Both the position numbers and the translations under genes were made by a program. This document shows positions 16,201 to 25,828 of a DNA stretch of 64,000 nucleotides, piece after piece. The stretch is taken from assembly GCA_019637295.1 (NCBI GenBank), contig JAHBVX010000003.1, positions 434,001 to 498,000 of the forward strand. The letters run 5' to 3'. The notes beneath the pieces are model-generated. The model saw only the letters and a program-made list of their open reading frames with translations, made no database searches and had not been told where the DNA came from. The stretch is from Polyangiaceae bacterium. Its GTDB lineage: Bacteria; Myxococcota_A; Polyangia; Polyangiales; Polyangiaceae. Positions within the stretch are counted from its first letter, which is position 1. Each line of letters begins with the position of its first letter.

Positions 16201-18015
16201 GGTGCGGAGCTGTGGGAACAGACTGCCCTGATCTTGATCGACGAACTGAATGACACGGGTCGCGGCGAGTTCGCGCTCAGCCGCGCCGTCGAACGTGACG
16301 TGACCCGCTTCGTCGCGTTCGATCGGTTGTTCCGGCTGGTGCGTGCGCGCAAGGACGATCCACGCCTGCTCGAGCTGATCTCCAAGCGCCTCGAGGTCGC
16401 GGAGGACCCAGAAGAGATCGTCAAGTTGTTCTGGGAGCGCGCTCGCGTGCTGCGGCAGTCCGGGGACCGAGAGGGCGCCCTTGCCGCCCTGGAGAACGTC
16501 ACCATGCTCGAGCCGGACCACGTGGGCGCGCTCGCGCTGTCGGGCGAGATCTGCATCACGGCCGGACAGTTCGATGAAGCCGCGGACCGACTCGCGCGGC
16601 TGTCCACCCTGGACGAAGCGCCGGCCAAGCAGAGGCTGATGAGCGGCGTCGCGGCCGTGGACATCTTCGAGAACAAGCTCAAGCAACCGGAGCGCGCCCT
16701 GCAGGTGCTGGAGAGCATCTACCAGACCGGGCTCTCGACGCTGCCGGTGCGGGAACGGCTCGCTCGCCTCGCTGCCAAGCTCGGCGCGTGGCAACGCGCA
16801 ACGACAGTGCTCGAACAACTGATGCACGAGCGCGACACGAGCGAGTCCCGGATCGAGGCGGCGCGGCTTGCGATGGTCATTCATCGCGATCGACTCCAGG
16901 CGCCAGCGGGCGCCGGCCCCGCCGTCGAGAAACTGCTGGAGGAGGCACCCGAGGACGGCGAAGCGCTCGAGCTCGTGATCCAGGGCGTCTTGCCGGCGGA
17001 TCGGACACGTCGCGCGCTGGAGCGCGGTCGCGCGGCGATCGTCGGCCAGCTCATGAGCGAGCCGCTCGACGCCGAGCGCGTCGACCGGCTGGCGCGAATC
17101 GCTGCGAGCCTGGACCACCCACCGCTGCGTCAGGCTGCGCTGGGTGCCCTGGTCGCGCTGGGCGAGGGCAGCCCGGAGGTCGATCGCGAGCTCGCGGTCC
17201 TCGATCAACGTGTGGCTCGCGTTCCACAGATCGCCATCGACGCGCACGCCATTCCGGACTTGTGCGATCCCGCCGATCGCGGCCCGATCGCCGACCTGAT
17301 GCGCGTGCTGGCGACGCTGCTGGTCGAGACAATCGGCCCGGGCCTCGAGGCCTTCGGCGTGACGAAGAAGCAGCGCGTCGATCCGAAGGTGGGCTTGCCG
17401 GTCCGCAACGAGGTGGTCGCGTGGTCCGGCGCGCTCGGTGTCGGGGACTTCGACCTCTACGTCGGCGGCCACGACCCGGAAGGGGTATTCGCGGTCCCGC
17501 TCGAGAAGCCGGCCATCATCTTGGGCGCGAACGTGCGAGCCCCACTGGCGGCGGCCCACCGCAGCGCGGTCGCTCGCGAGCTGTTCGCGCTCAAGCGCGG
17601 CACGACGCTGCTCCGGCACCGGGACGCAACGGACGTGGCCGCCCTGATCGTCGCAGCCTGCAGCGTGGTCGGCGTCGGCGTGCCGTCGCCTCAGTACGCG
17701 ATGCTGGGCGAGTTTCAGCGCGTGTTGTCGAAGGAGTCGCGCAAGCTCAAGAAGCTCATCTCCGAGCTCGCACCCCACGTCGCACACGCGGCGCAGGATC
17801 CCGTCGTATGGGTACACGCCGCCACCGCGAGCCTCGATCGCCTGGCCGCGATCGCGGCGGGCGACGTCTCCTACGTGCTCAGTGACACGAGCACGACGCG
17901 TGGCACCCTGGGCGCTTCTATGGAGGCTCAAGCGCGCGCCGCCCGCCTGCTCGCCTTCGTGCTCTCTCCAACGTACCTCTCGCTGCGCGAGATGCTCGGG
18001 ATGGGTGTACGATGA
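13294..18015 (+). CDS. Giant TPR/alpha-solenoid protein with M48-like C-terminal domain
   Basis: 1573 residues from the ATG at 13294; the frame also has a GTG at 13237, but its 19-residue extension looks non-coding. There is no signal peptide or membrane helix. Most of the protein is degenerate TPR-like helical hairpins rich in Ala, Leu, Asp and Glu. The last 240 or so residues form a different globular domain (AVPLEKPAIILGANV, then ARELFALKRGTTLL, then LDRLAAIAAGD) that matches the C-terminus of the next gene. The order of strand, helix and DRxAxxAxGD-like segment recalls M48 zinc peptidases without the HExxH residues (inference). It overlaps the next gene by ATGA. A TAGAGT at 13265-13270 may be its promoter -10. 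Function unknown; probably a cytoplasmic scaffold. Confidence 0.75.
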   Translation: MSTVRPPTASLESPSDPNVTARALDWIREELELAEPGLAQAVLLHELATLEELAGDESSAARDYLEAINSEPEFSEPLERLIAILSARGSNKNLAKLLDRLSEVADGPEERLRAALERAAYQLEQDQDPDAARALLEESADILAGDTTAWLMLETLAGRLGDEELRLQALAARQSACAPGEWKSLLSVDLARLRASRSEGDDAVATLQAALGDKNPATFLVLRALDQIAATLGNDAVLAQARELMAMSIQSAIDDSAAGDSLGVPVHMRTPAHAADVLYRASECHRRSGDAVKATNLLERAIAAAPDETVLARARIRLAQTTGDTETAAKLAQATLGRGATGALAAALWMKVAERAAEQGDGAAALDAVNQGLAAEPGSIPARALQLDLLFGSADPTALPAALEAAADYLATDDGRARFYLGAADAWARRARDVAGAKAALSQASMLGASPATVARVSRFLASVAESPAWYDEATRRLLATGASESEQLGLWFELVRSRLSRGERAAAQQTLDGLTTTPGGALLGRVLAAYVLALDEPASGVEPLVALADDEQRPDVARALRLAAALRADVANDSVRARSLLQALHDADASDVVAAVALAGSCRRDGDLGAAAATLAATALTTEDVDLAAALGLEAGIAFWHSGARDQAVECFQAAARQRPDASGALLSWALCAERPDSLAARREALAAAEGEDRRALQLERFALELGSDGDETNAAAALDDVTGSDELARAADLARVLWRSERASAELAADAVEALSLAGGACAALVRSAEHAARLAQEPTPDVTALLETAASWAAADGGVAASLELLSFATAAGDVPAELEARHMLASRLGGEAGSALGASAAIVASLTSAEPPALVRGDSSVLRLTNLELALPGADPNKRAAALLGAADCFGADHNALVSALAGYNLLAAGRLDDALAVFRSVAEAHPDELMGWEGLRAVGEATGDRALVAEASASLGDAVSDAARGAELWEQTALILIDELNDTGRGEFALSRAVERDVTRFVAFDRLFRLVRARKDDPRLLELISKRLEVAEDPEEIVKLFWERARVLRQSGDREGALAALENVTMLEPDHVGALALSGEICITAGQFDEAADRLARLSTLDEAPAKQRLMSGVAAVDIFENKLKQPERALQVLESIYQTGLSTLPVRERLARLAAKLGAWQRATTVLEQLMHERDTSESRIEAARLAMVIHRDRLQAPAGAGPAVEKLLEEAPEDGEALELVIQGVLPADRTRRALERGRAAIVGQLMSEPLDAERVDRLARIAASLDHPPLRQAALGALVALGEGSPEVDRELAVLDQRVARVPQIAIDAHAIPDLCDPADRGPIADLMRVLATLLVETIGPGLEAFGVTKKQRVDPKVGLPVRNEVVAWSGALGVGDFDLYVGGHDPEGVFAVPLEKPAIILGANVRAPLAAAHRSAVARELFALKRGTTLLRHRDATDVAALIVAACSVVGVGVPSPQYAMLGEFQRVLSKESRKLKKLISELAPHVAHAAQDPVVWVHAATASLDRLAAIAAGDVSYVLSDTSTTRGTLGASMEAQARAARLLAFVLSPTYLSLREMLGMGVR

Positions 18016-21000
18016 CCGACGATCCGAAGCGCAAACCAGGGGTCAGCGGCGCTGGACGTAGCGGCAGCGCCCGCAGCATCGGGGAAGAGCTCGGTGAGCT
18101 GGACTTCGAGCCCGACGCGCTGCTCGACTCGCTGCTCTCGGACGACCCACCTCCGGCCGCGCCGCCCGCACCACCGCCGCCGCCGCCGCCCCTGGCTCCC
18201 GGCCCGCCGCTGATCCAGCCCGAGACTCGCGCCTTCCAGGACGACGACGAGACCCACGTCGGCACGGCCGAGGAGCTGACGAAGCTGCAAGCGCAAATTC
18301 GCGGCCGCAGCGCGAGCGCCGAGGTGGACGCGCTGCTCGGCGTAGCCGAGCCCGCGCCGCGTCCCGACCTGGCGCCGCCAGCCCGAGCCGGCCGTCCCGC
18401 GCCCCCGCCGCCTCGACCGGCCCCGCCCCGAGCGGGGCTCCCGCCCCGCCCCGCTCCACCGCCACCGACGCCAACGCCCGAGGTCGCGCCCGAGGCCGAG
18501 CCGGTGTTCGCCGACGCGACGGAAGACGAGCTGGATCTCGACTCTCTCGATCTGCGCGCCGACGCGCCGATGCTCGATCGCGCTACCCCGGCGCAGGGCG
18601 TGGACGCGTCCGTGCTGCGCGAAGCCACCGGCTCGCTCCACGACGAGGCTGCCACCCTCGTGGGGAACCTCGATGAGCTGCTCGGCGCGCCCCCGGCGCA
18701 GGCGCCGTCGCCCACCGCCCCGACACCGCCCGCGCCACCGGCCCTGCCGCCCGACGCGCCCCCGGAGGACGAGCTCGATGCGTTGCTCGACGCCGAGCTC
18801 GAGCCCGGGTCACGGCAGAGCGCGCCGCCCGCCGAGGACGAGTGGCTGGCCCTGCCTTCGGTTCCGCCCGAGGCGGACGACTCCGCGCTCGACGCCACGC
18901 CAGCGGAGGAGCCCGCCGCGCAGCAACTCGCCAAACGCGACCTGGTCGCGCAGTGGATGGCTCGAGCCGAGTGGCTCGAGAACGAAGCGCAGTCCCGCAC
19001 CGATGCCGAGAGCCGCTCCCGAGCGTTGGTCGTCGCCGCCGAGCTGTGGGCGATGGCCGGTGACATCGAGCGGGCGCGCGAGGTGATCAGCGAGGCGCAC
19101 GCGGCCTTCGCCGCGTCACCCATCGTGCAACGACAATCGCGACACCTGGCGCAGGCGGACGGCGACTGGAAGGGCGCCAACCAAAGCCTCGAAGCGGAGA
19201 TGCGACACGGCTCGCCCGAGTGCCGCGCCCAGGCCGCCTACCTCGCGGCCGAGGTGCAGCGGCTGAAATTGAACGACGCCGACGCGGGCGCGAAGAAGAT
19301 CGAAGCGCTGGCCCGCCTCGCGCCGGACGACGCGCGCGCACATGTCGCCCGAATCGCCGCAACCCTAGGCCAGTCGAACGCACCGCCCAAACTGCGCCTA
19401 CCGGACTCCCCCAAGCTCGCGTCGTTGAGCGAGGCGCTGGCGCTGGTGAGCTTCTTGCGCGGTGGCGACGCCGCCCCCGCACACGACGCGAGCGCGGCGC
19501 TCGAGCTCGCGCGCCGCGCCCTCGCCAAGCACGATCGCTCGGCGGCCGCGGAGTACCTGCACAAACTGGCGCACGTGCCGGCGCTGGAGGCAGGTGCGCT
19601 GTGGCTGGCGGCGGCCCTGGACGCGCCCGAGCGAGCGACGAGGCCACGCGCCATCAAAGCACTGTCCCGCTTGGTGGAGCTGTCGCGCAGCCCGCTGACG
19701 CAACGCTCGCTCGCTGCGCGCGCGCTGGAACAGGGCGACGCTTCCGCCGTGTCTGCGGCCCTCCAGGGCGCTTCCGCCGCGACCTTCAGCAACGCCGATC
19801 GCGTGGCGCTCGCAGCGTTGACGGGCGGTCGCGAGGCGGTCGTGCCCTGGCTCGCGACCCTGGCAGACTCACCCAGCCTGGCCCCGCTCGCGGCCGCGGC
19901 CGCGGCCGCGACTGCCCCGCCGGCGTCCCCCCCGATGGCGCACGCGGGCGAGCCGAGCACCCGGACCCGAGTGATGCTGGGTCGCGCTCTGGCCGCTGCC
20001 TGCGTCCCGGGCGCCGACCCGACGCTCCTGCCCTCGGCGGTAGATCTCTTTCGCAGCCAGCTCGACGAGTCCGCGCTCGGTCCCGCGCTCGGCGCTGAGC
20101 TCGCGCTGCGAGCCAAGAGCGTGTCACGACTCACCTCGACGCTGCTCGACCTGCTCGCGACCGACGGCAACGAGCGCGAGCTGGAGCTGGCAGCCGGGCT
20201 CTTGCACGAGCTCGCAGGCGAGCGCGATGACGCGGGTCGCCACTACGCCAAGGCCCTCGCGGCCGACCCGAACAGTGAGGCAGCCGCTCGCGCGCTGGTC
20301 GCGCAATCCCCCCCCGACGCGGTCGTCGAGCTGCTGGTAGCCGCAGCGGAAGCCGCCGGGGATGACGTGGCGCGCTCTCTGCTGCTGCTCGAGGCGGCGC
20401 TGCGCTCACCGGACGACACGCGCGTCGACGCGCTCGTCGACCAGGCCGCCGGCGCCGCCCCGTCGTTGCCCTTCGCGCCACGGGTCGCGGAGGAGCGTGC
20501 TCGCCAGCGGGGGGACGCGGCGGGTCTGGTCGGCTGGCTGCGGCGTCGCCGCGAGTTTCTCTCGGACCCCATCGAACGCGCGCTCGACGCGGTGCGGGAA
20601 GCCTGGCTGGTGGCCGAGGACGACCTCGACGCCGCCCGCACGCTGCTCGGCGAGGCCAGCGCAGCGCGACCAAACGACGTGGCGCTGGCCGAGCTCTACG
20701 AGCGACTCGTCCCGGGCGCGGCTGTCGAGCGCGCGCGCTGGCGCGAGGAGGCTGCGAGCCACGCTCAGGGGGCCGAGCGCGCGGCGCTGCTGCTGGAAGC
20801 GGCGCTCGAGCATGAGCGCGACGGCGATCTGGCCAGCGCGGCGCGGGCCGCCGCGGGCGCAGCGGACGCCGGTGGGTTGGCGCAGCTCACGGCGGAGCGG
20901 CTCGCGGCCTACGACGCGCGCGCGACTGACCTGGCCGAGTCGCTGCTGGCGCGAGCGAGAGAGTCGACCGAGCCCGCGGTGCAGCGCGACCTGTACGAGC

Positions 21001-23432
21001 GCCTAGCTGACTTGGATCGCGCGCGCGGAGACCTGTCCAGCGCGCTGCTCTGGGACAGCGCCATACTCGAGTCGAAGCCGGATCACCTGCCCTCGCTCCG
21101 CCGCCTGATCCACGCCTACACCGGGGACGGCCGCAGCGAAGAGCAAGCCGCGGTGGCGGCCAGACTGAGCACGCTGCTCGAGCCCGCGGAGACGCGAGCC
21201 CACGCCTTCCTCGCGTGGCGACACCATGCCCAGACGAAGGATGCTGACGCCGAGCGAGCGCTCCTGTCCCGGATGAGCGGAGCGGAGGATGCACCCCTGT
21301 GGGCGCTGCGCGGGGCCCTGGCCCTCGCGCGCCGCGAGTCCGATGACGCTGGCGTGCTCGCAGCCAGCGCGGCGCTGAGTGAGCGCTCGAACCGCGCCTT
21401 GGACGCCGCCACGCTGGCGCTCCGGGGCGCCGAGGCCGCGACCCGGCTGGGGCAGCTCGAACGCGCCCGCGCCTTGCTGGAGCGCACGGTGGAGCTGTTG
21501 CCCGAGCACCTCACCGCGCTCTGGGCGGAGGCGTTCGTTCACGACAAACTCGGAGAGACGGCGGCCTCCACCCATGCACTGGAGAGTCTGGCCGACGCCG
21601 CGCGGGCCGAGCGCCATCAGCTCGAGTGCTGGCACGCCGCCGGCGTGGCCTGCATGGACCGCCTGGGCGATGCCGATCGCGCGCTCATCTGCCTGGAGAA
21701 GGCCGCCGAGATCGACCTGACCTACGCCGATCTATTCGAGCGACTCCGCGCTCAGTATGTCGCGCGCGAAGATCGCGGTCGTCTCGCCAGCCTGCTGCAG
21801 CGGCGGCTCGATCAGACTACGGATCCCGAGGAGCGGGTCCAACTGGAGGTGACCCGAGGCCTGGCGCTAGCCGAGGTCGGGGACAAGGAAGCGGCCAAGC
21901 AGGCGCTGGCCGCCGCGCTCGACGAGAACCCCGATCACGTCGACGCCCTCGATGCCTTCGCGGAGCTGTGCAGCGCCGAGGGCGATTGGGACGGCGCCGA
22001 ACAGGCCTGGATTCGCCTCGCGCGCAGCACTGCGGACGCCGACCGCCAGGTGGAGATCTACCGACGACTCGGCGTCCTGTACGACCAGCACCTCCCTAAC
22101 CCCGAGCGCGCCGAGCTCGCGTACAAGGAAATCCTCAAGCGACACCCGAACGACATCGGCGCACAGCAACGCTTGGTGTTCGTCTATGGTGCGCGGGGCG
22201 AGGTGGAGCAAGCCGTGCAGGTGGCGACGGAGCTCCTGGAACGAGCGACCAGCCCGGAGGACAAGCGCGATCGGACGCTGATGCTCTCACGCGTCTACGA
22301 CGAGATCGCAAGAGATCGGCGCAAGGCCGAGGCCACCCTCGACCGGGCCCGCAAGACGTGGCCCCAAGACGGCTTGGTCCTCAAGACACTGGCCGAGTTC
22401 TACCAGCGCCATGGTGAGACCGCCGCGCTCAACGTGTTGCTCGATCGCGCGGCCAACGATGCGCGACGCGCCCTGTCCACCGGACGCTTCGACGCCACGC
22501 TGTTCTCCCAGCTCGCCGCGGTAGCGGAGCTGCGGGGTGGTGAAGGCGCGGCCGCCGTCACCCGCGCGACCCTGGCGGCGATCGAGGGCAACCCAGCGCA
22601 GGTGTCGGGCGCGGGTATCGCGGCCGCTGACGCCAAGCTCGACGAATTGCTCGCGCCCGAGCTCTTGACCCTGCCGCTGCGAGCGCTGCTGCACAAGAGC
22701 GGGGATTGCCTGGACGCAGCCTACGCCGTGGACCCGCGGACCCTGCGTGCAGCGCCATTGCCGCAACAGCAGCAAGCGATGACCGCGGAGCTGACCCAGA
22801 TCGCGACGCGCTTCGGCATCACCGGGCTTCAGGTGATGGCGTCGCCCACCATCGGCTCGCAGTGCATACCGCTCAGCACCAACCCGCCGCTGCTCGTGCT
22901 CGGCCAGGAGCTGCTCGAGAACCCCCGGCGCGAGCTGTTCGACTTCCTGCTCATCCGCTCGCTCAAGATCATGCAAGGCCGGGCGTCGGCGCTGGCACGC
23001 ACCGCACCCATCGATTTGTGGCCAGTGCTGGCGGGGTATCTGAGCGTCTTCGCCAGCAACTGGCAGGCGCCGAACGTGGACGCGAAGAAGCTCGCGGAGG
23101 CTCGCTCCCGCGTCCAGAGCGCCATTACCCGCCGTCTCGACGACGACGTCCCGGTGCTCGCGCTCGAGGTGATCGGCTCAATCGGCAATCGCGCCAGCCA
23201 GGTCGGCACCGCCATCCACATGTGGGGCAACCGGGCGGCGCTGCTGGCCACCGGGGACCCATCCACGGCCTTCTCGGCCATCGCACTCGGGGCTGGTCAG
23301 GAGCCGCCTCCCGCCGACGGCGTCGAGCGGGTGAAGTGGATCGTGCGCCACCCGGAAGCGCGAGACCTGGCCGTGTTCAGCGTGAGCGAGCAGTACGCCG
23401 ACGCTCGGCGCCGGGTCGGCCTCGGGGGCTGA
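18012..23432 (+). CDS. Giant TPR/alpha-solenoid protein, partner of the preceding gene
   Basis: 1806 residues; ATG overlaps the stop of the previous gene (ATGA), so the two are translationally coupled and probably made in fixed ratio. Residues 1-300 are acidic and Pro-rich disordered sequence (long poly-Pro stretch near 40-60). About 300-1580 is a TPR-like solenoid with recognisable units such as ALICLEKAAEIDLTYADLFE. The C-terminal 220 or so residues (CIPLSTNPPLLVLGQEL, LFDFLLIRSLKIMQG, GNRAALLATGD) match the C-terminal domain of the neighbour segment by segment. No export signal. It ends 2 bp from the convergent pbpC. Function unknown; the pair looks like paralogues that diverged after duplication. 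Confidence 0.75.
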   Translation: MTDDPKRKPGVSGAGRSGSARSIGEELGELDFEPDALLDSLLSDDPPPAAPPAPPPPPPPLAPGPPLIQPETRAFQDDDETHVGTAEELTKLQAQIRGRSASAEVDALLGVAEPAPRPDLAPPARAGRPAPPPPRPAPPRAGLPPRPAPPPPTPTPEVAPEAEPVFADATEDELDLDSLDLRADAPMLDRATPAQGVDASVLREATGSLHDEAATLVGNLDELLGAPPAQAPSPTAPTPPAPPALPPDAPPEDELDALLDAELEPGSRQSAPPAEDEWLALPSVPPEADDSALDATPAEEPAAQQLAKRDLVAQWMARAEWLENEAQSRTDAESRSRALVVAAELWAMAGDIERAREVISEAHAAFAASPIVQRQSRHLAQADGDWKGANQSLEAEMRHGSPECRAQAAYLAAEVQRLKLNDADAGAKKIEALARLAPDDARAHVARIAATLGQSNAPPKLRLPDSPKLASLSEALALVSFLRGGDAAPAHDASAALELARRALAKHDRSAAAEYLHKLAHVPALEAGALWLAAALDAPERATRPRAIKALSRLVELSRSPLTQRSLAARALEQGDASAVSAALQGASAATFSNADRVALAALTGGREAVVPWLATLADSPSLAPLAAAAAAATAPPASPPMAHAGEPSTRTRVMLGRALAAACVPGADPTLLPSAVDLFRSQLDESALGPALGAELALRAKSVSRLTSTLLDLLATDGNERELELAAGLLHELAGERDDAGRHYAKALAADPNSEAAARALVAQSPPDAVVELLVAAAEAAGDDVARSLLLLEAALRSPDDTRVDALVDQAAGAAPSLPFAPRVAEERARQRGDAAGLVGWLRRRREFLSDPIERALDAVREAWLVAEDDLDAARTLLGEASAARPNDVALAELYERLVPGAAVERARWREEAASHAQGAERAALLLEAALEHERDGDLASAARAAAGAADAGGLAQLTAERLAAYDARATDLAESLLARARESTEPAVQRDLYERLADLDRARGDLSSALLWDSAILESKPDHLPSLRRLIHAYTGDGRSEEQAAVAARLSTLLEPAETRAHAFLAWRHHAQTKDADAERALLSRMSGAEDAPLWALRGALALARRESDDAGVLAASAALSERSNRALDAATLALRGAEAATRLGQLERARALLERTVELLPEHLTALWAEAFVHDKLGETAASTHALESLADAARAERHQLECWHAAGVACMDRLGDADRALICLEKAAEIDLTYADLFERLRAQYVAREDRGRLASLLQRRLDQTTDPEERVQLEVTRGLALAEVGDKEAAKQALAAALDENPDHVDALDAFAELCSAEGDWDGAEQAWIRLARSTADADRQVEIYRRLGVLYDQHLPNPERAELAYKEILKRHPNDIGAQQRLVFVYGARGEVEQAVQVATELLERATSPEDKRDRTLMLSRVYDEIARDRRKAEATLDRARKTWPQDGLVLKTLAEFYQRHGETAALNVLLDRAANDARRALSTGRFDATLFSQLAAVAELRGGEGAAAVTRATLAAIEGNPAQVSGAGIAAADAKLDELLAPELLTLPLRALLHKSGDCLDAAYAVDPRTLRAAPLPQQQQAMTAELTQIATRFGITGLQVMASPTIGSQCIPLSTNPPLLVLGQELLENPRRELFDFLLIRSLKIMQGRASALARTAPIDLWPVLAGYLSVFASNWQAPNVDAKKLAEARSRVQSAITRRLDDDVPVLALEVIGSIGNRASQVGTAIHMWGNRAALLATGDPSTAFSAIALGAGQEPPPADGVERVKWIVRHPEARDLAVFSVSEQYADARRRVGLGG

Positions 23433-23434
23433 CC

Positions 23435-25828
23435 TCACTTCACCTCGAACGTGACCTCGTCGTGGGCGCCGCCGACCTCCGCGCGGAAGCGTGACCGACC
23501 GACCCGCAGCGGCAGCCACACTTCGTTCGCCGACCGAGCCGAGGGGGCGAGCAGACTCCCGTCCAGGAAGAAGCGCGGGCGGCCGGCGGCGGTCGCCACA
23601 CGGGCGAGGATCCGCTGCTGCGCGGGCTCGATGCCTGGATCCCACAGGAAGCGGTCACCATCGCTCGGGAACGCGATCCGCACGTCGTCCGCGGCCCCCC
23701 GCGCTTGCTGGCAGCGCGGGCTGGCCAGGGCGGGTGCGATGGGCCTGCCGCTGGTGCGCGCCCAGTGCAGGTAGCGTGGTGGGTAACGCTCGAACGGCCG
23801 CTGCTCCGCGTTCGGACACGCTGGGTGCGAGAGCAGCTCGCTACCGCGTTCCACCCACAACTGCACGTGCATGTCGCAGCTCTCGGTTGGCTCGCTGCCT
23901 CGCACGAACAGCTCCGCGACGGTGTGCCCGCAAGCCGGTCCTGGGCGCTTGCCCGAGAGGGTGCACACCGTCGTGCTCGACAGCTCGTCACTCCCCTCGA
24001 GCGCGCGAGGTCGACGCTCCCGCATCGCTGCCAGCATCACCTGCCGGAACAGCGGCCCGGCGCCGGTCACGCCGCTGGTACCCCGCATGGGCCGACCGTC
24101 GAAGTTGCCCACCCAGACGGCGACCGTCAGCTCCGAGCTAGCCCCCACCGCCAGGTTGTCACGATGCCCCTTGGACGTCCCCGTCTTGACCATCGCCGGG
24201 AACGGCAACGCCAGCACGCTGTCGCGCCCGAAGGTCGCGGCGCGCGCGTGATCGTCGCTCAGCGCGTCGACCAACAGGCGCGCGGTCGACGCGCCGAGCA
24301 CCCGCCGGCGCGCGGGCGGCACGGGCCGGTGAGTCATACCCCGAAGGTCACGGGCCTCGCGCACGAAGGACAGCTCGAGCAGCTCGCCTCCCCGTGCCAG
24401 CGCGGCGTACGCGCGCGCGAGCTCGAGCAGTCTCACCTCACCGTCGCCGAGCGCCAGCGCGACGCCGTAGTGCTCGGCAGACTCCGTCAGGGACCCGAAG
24501 CCAAACTCCCGAAGCCGCGTCAGCGCCTGCGGCGTGCCGACGCGAGTCAGCGCCACGACCGCCGGCACGTTCAGCGAACTGCCGAGCGCCTCGCGCACAC
24601 GTACCGGACCGTGATACTTGCCGTCATAGTTCTTGGGGGAGAACTCGCCGTTCGGCGTGGCGAAGGTGTGCTCCACGTCGGGCAAGACCGTGGCCAGCGT
24701 GACCGCCCCCCCCTCGAGCGCCTCCGCGTAGACGAAGGGCTTGAGTGCAGAGCCGGGCTGCCGCAGCGCGAGCACGCCGTCATTCTGCCCCTGGCTCTTC
24801 TCGTCGAAGAACTCGCCCGAGCCGACGTAGGCGAGCACCTCACCGCTCTGGTTGTCCACCACCACGACCGCGGCGGCCGTCACGTCTCGCTCCGCCAGTC
24901 CCGCCAGCTCGGCTCTCGCCGCGCGCTCCACCTCGAGCTGCAGGGCGGCGTCGAGCGTCGTGCGTACCAAGGTGAACGGCCCCTTGGCCTCGAGCCGCGC
25001 GGCCAGACGACCGGACAGCAAGGACTGCAGAAAGTGCCGACTGCCACCTTCTGCGGCCGCGCTGTGCAGGAGCACGGGCTCGGACTTCGCGCTGTCGACG
25101 CGCGGCTCGCTGGCGAGGCCCGCAGCCAACAGGCGGTCGAGCACCCGGTTGCGGCGCCGCTCGGCCAGCGCCGGCGCGCGACGAGGATCGTACAGCGACG
25201 GACCTCGGCACAGGCCGGCGAGCAGCGCCGCCTCGCCCAGGCCCAGGCTGGCCGGCGACTTGTCGAAGTAGTGCCGGCTGGCGGCGCCCACACCACGCAC
25301 ATTGGGGCCGAACCAGGCGCGATTGGCGTACTGCTCGAGGATCTCGGCTTTGGATAGGGACCACTCGATGCGCAGCGCCAGGCGCACCTCCGCGAGCTTC
25401 CCGGCCAGGGTGCGCGGCCTCGGGCGCAGCGTGCGCGCGAGTTGTTGGGTGATCGTGCTCGCGCCGCTCACCACTCGCCGCTCGAGGGCGAGCTGCGCGA
25501 GTGCGCGCGCCACGGCGAACGGATCCACACCTACGTGTTCCAGGAAGCGTCGATCCTCGGCTGCGAGCAGCGCCGCGCGCAGATCATCACCGAGCTCATC
25601 ATGGGTGACCCAGGTCGCCCGGGCTCCTCCGTCTGCCGTCACGTCGCGGATCAGACGCCCGTGGCGATCCACCACCCGAACTCCGACCTCTGCGGGTGAT
25701 GGGCCGGCCAGCTCCTCGGGGAGCGGCGTCGTCGCCACCGCCGCGATGCACAGCAGCAGCGCGGCGGCGCTCGCCCAGGACGCCAGCCGGCCGACTCGCC
25801 ACAGGGGGTGACTCGAGGCGCCCGTCAC
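23435..25828 (-). CDS. pbpC: Penicillin-binding protein 1C, bifunctional
   Basis: 797 residues from the GTG at 25828, which overlaps the alpha-2-macroglobulin stop as GTGA; frames further upstream are inside that gene. A membrane helix lies at 14-33. The GT51 glycosyltransferase domain has the catalytic EDRRF (Glu91) and SGASTITQQLART. The transpeptidase has SALK (Ser360-Lys363) and KTGT (548-551, followed by SKGHRDN). A C-terminal BiPBP_C beta domain completes the PBP1C architecture. PBP1C polymerises and may crosslink peptidoglycan in the periplasm. In many proteobacteria it is encoded beside alpha-2-macroglobulin, as here, suggesting repair of the wall after envelope breach. Confidence 0.95.
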   Translation of the reverse strand: MTGASSHPLWRVGRLASWASAAALLLCIAAVATTPLPEELAGPSPAEVGVRVVDRHGRLIRDVTADGGARATWVTHDELGDDLRAALLAAEDRRFLEHVGVDPFAVARALAQLALERRVVSGASTITQQLARTLRPRPRTLAGKLAEVRLALRIEWSLSKAEILEQYANRAWFGPNVRGVGAASRHYFDKSPASLGLGEAALLAGLCRGPSLYDPRRAPALAERRRNRVLDRLLAAGLASEPRVDSAKSEPVLLHSAAAEGGSRHFLQSLLSGRLAARLEAKGPFTLVRTTLDAALQLEVERAARAELAGLAERDVTAAAVVVVDNQSGEVLAYVGSGEFFDEKSQGQNDGVLALRQPGSALKPFVYAEALEGGAVTLATVLPDVEHTFATPNGEFSPKNYDGKYHGPVRVREALGSSLNVPAVVALTRVGTPQALTRLREFGFGSLTESAEHYGVALALGDGEVRLLELARAYAALARGGELLELSFVREARDLRGMTHRPVPPARRRVLGASTARLLVDALSDDHARAATFGRDSVLALPFPAMVKTGTSKGHRDNLAVGASSELTVAVWVGNFDGRPMRGTSGVTGAGPLFRQVMLAAMRERRPRALEGSDELSSTTVCTLSGKRPGPACGHTVAELFVRGSEPTESCDMHVQLWVERGSELLSHPACPNAEQRPFERYPPRYLHWARTSGRPIAPALASPRCQQARGAADDVRIAFPSDGDRFLWDPGIEPAQQRILARVATAAGRPRFFLDGSLLAPSARSANEVWLPLRVGRSRFRAEVGGAHDEVTFEVK

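Noticed and set aside
14992-17931. 979-codon minus-strand frame inside the first giant TPR gene
   Set aside because: Low-complexity Arg/Ala/Gly composition with no domain; the plus-strand TPR gene explains the region.
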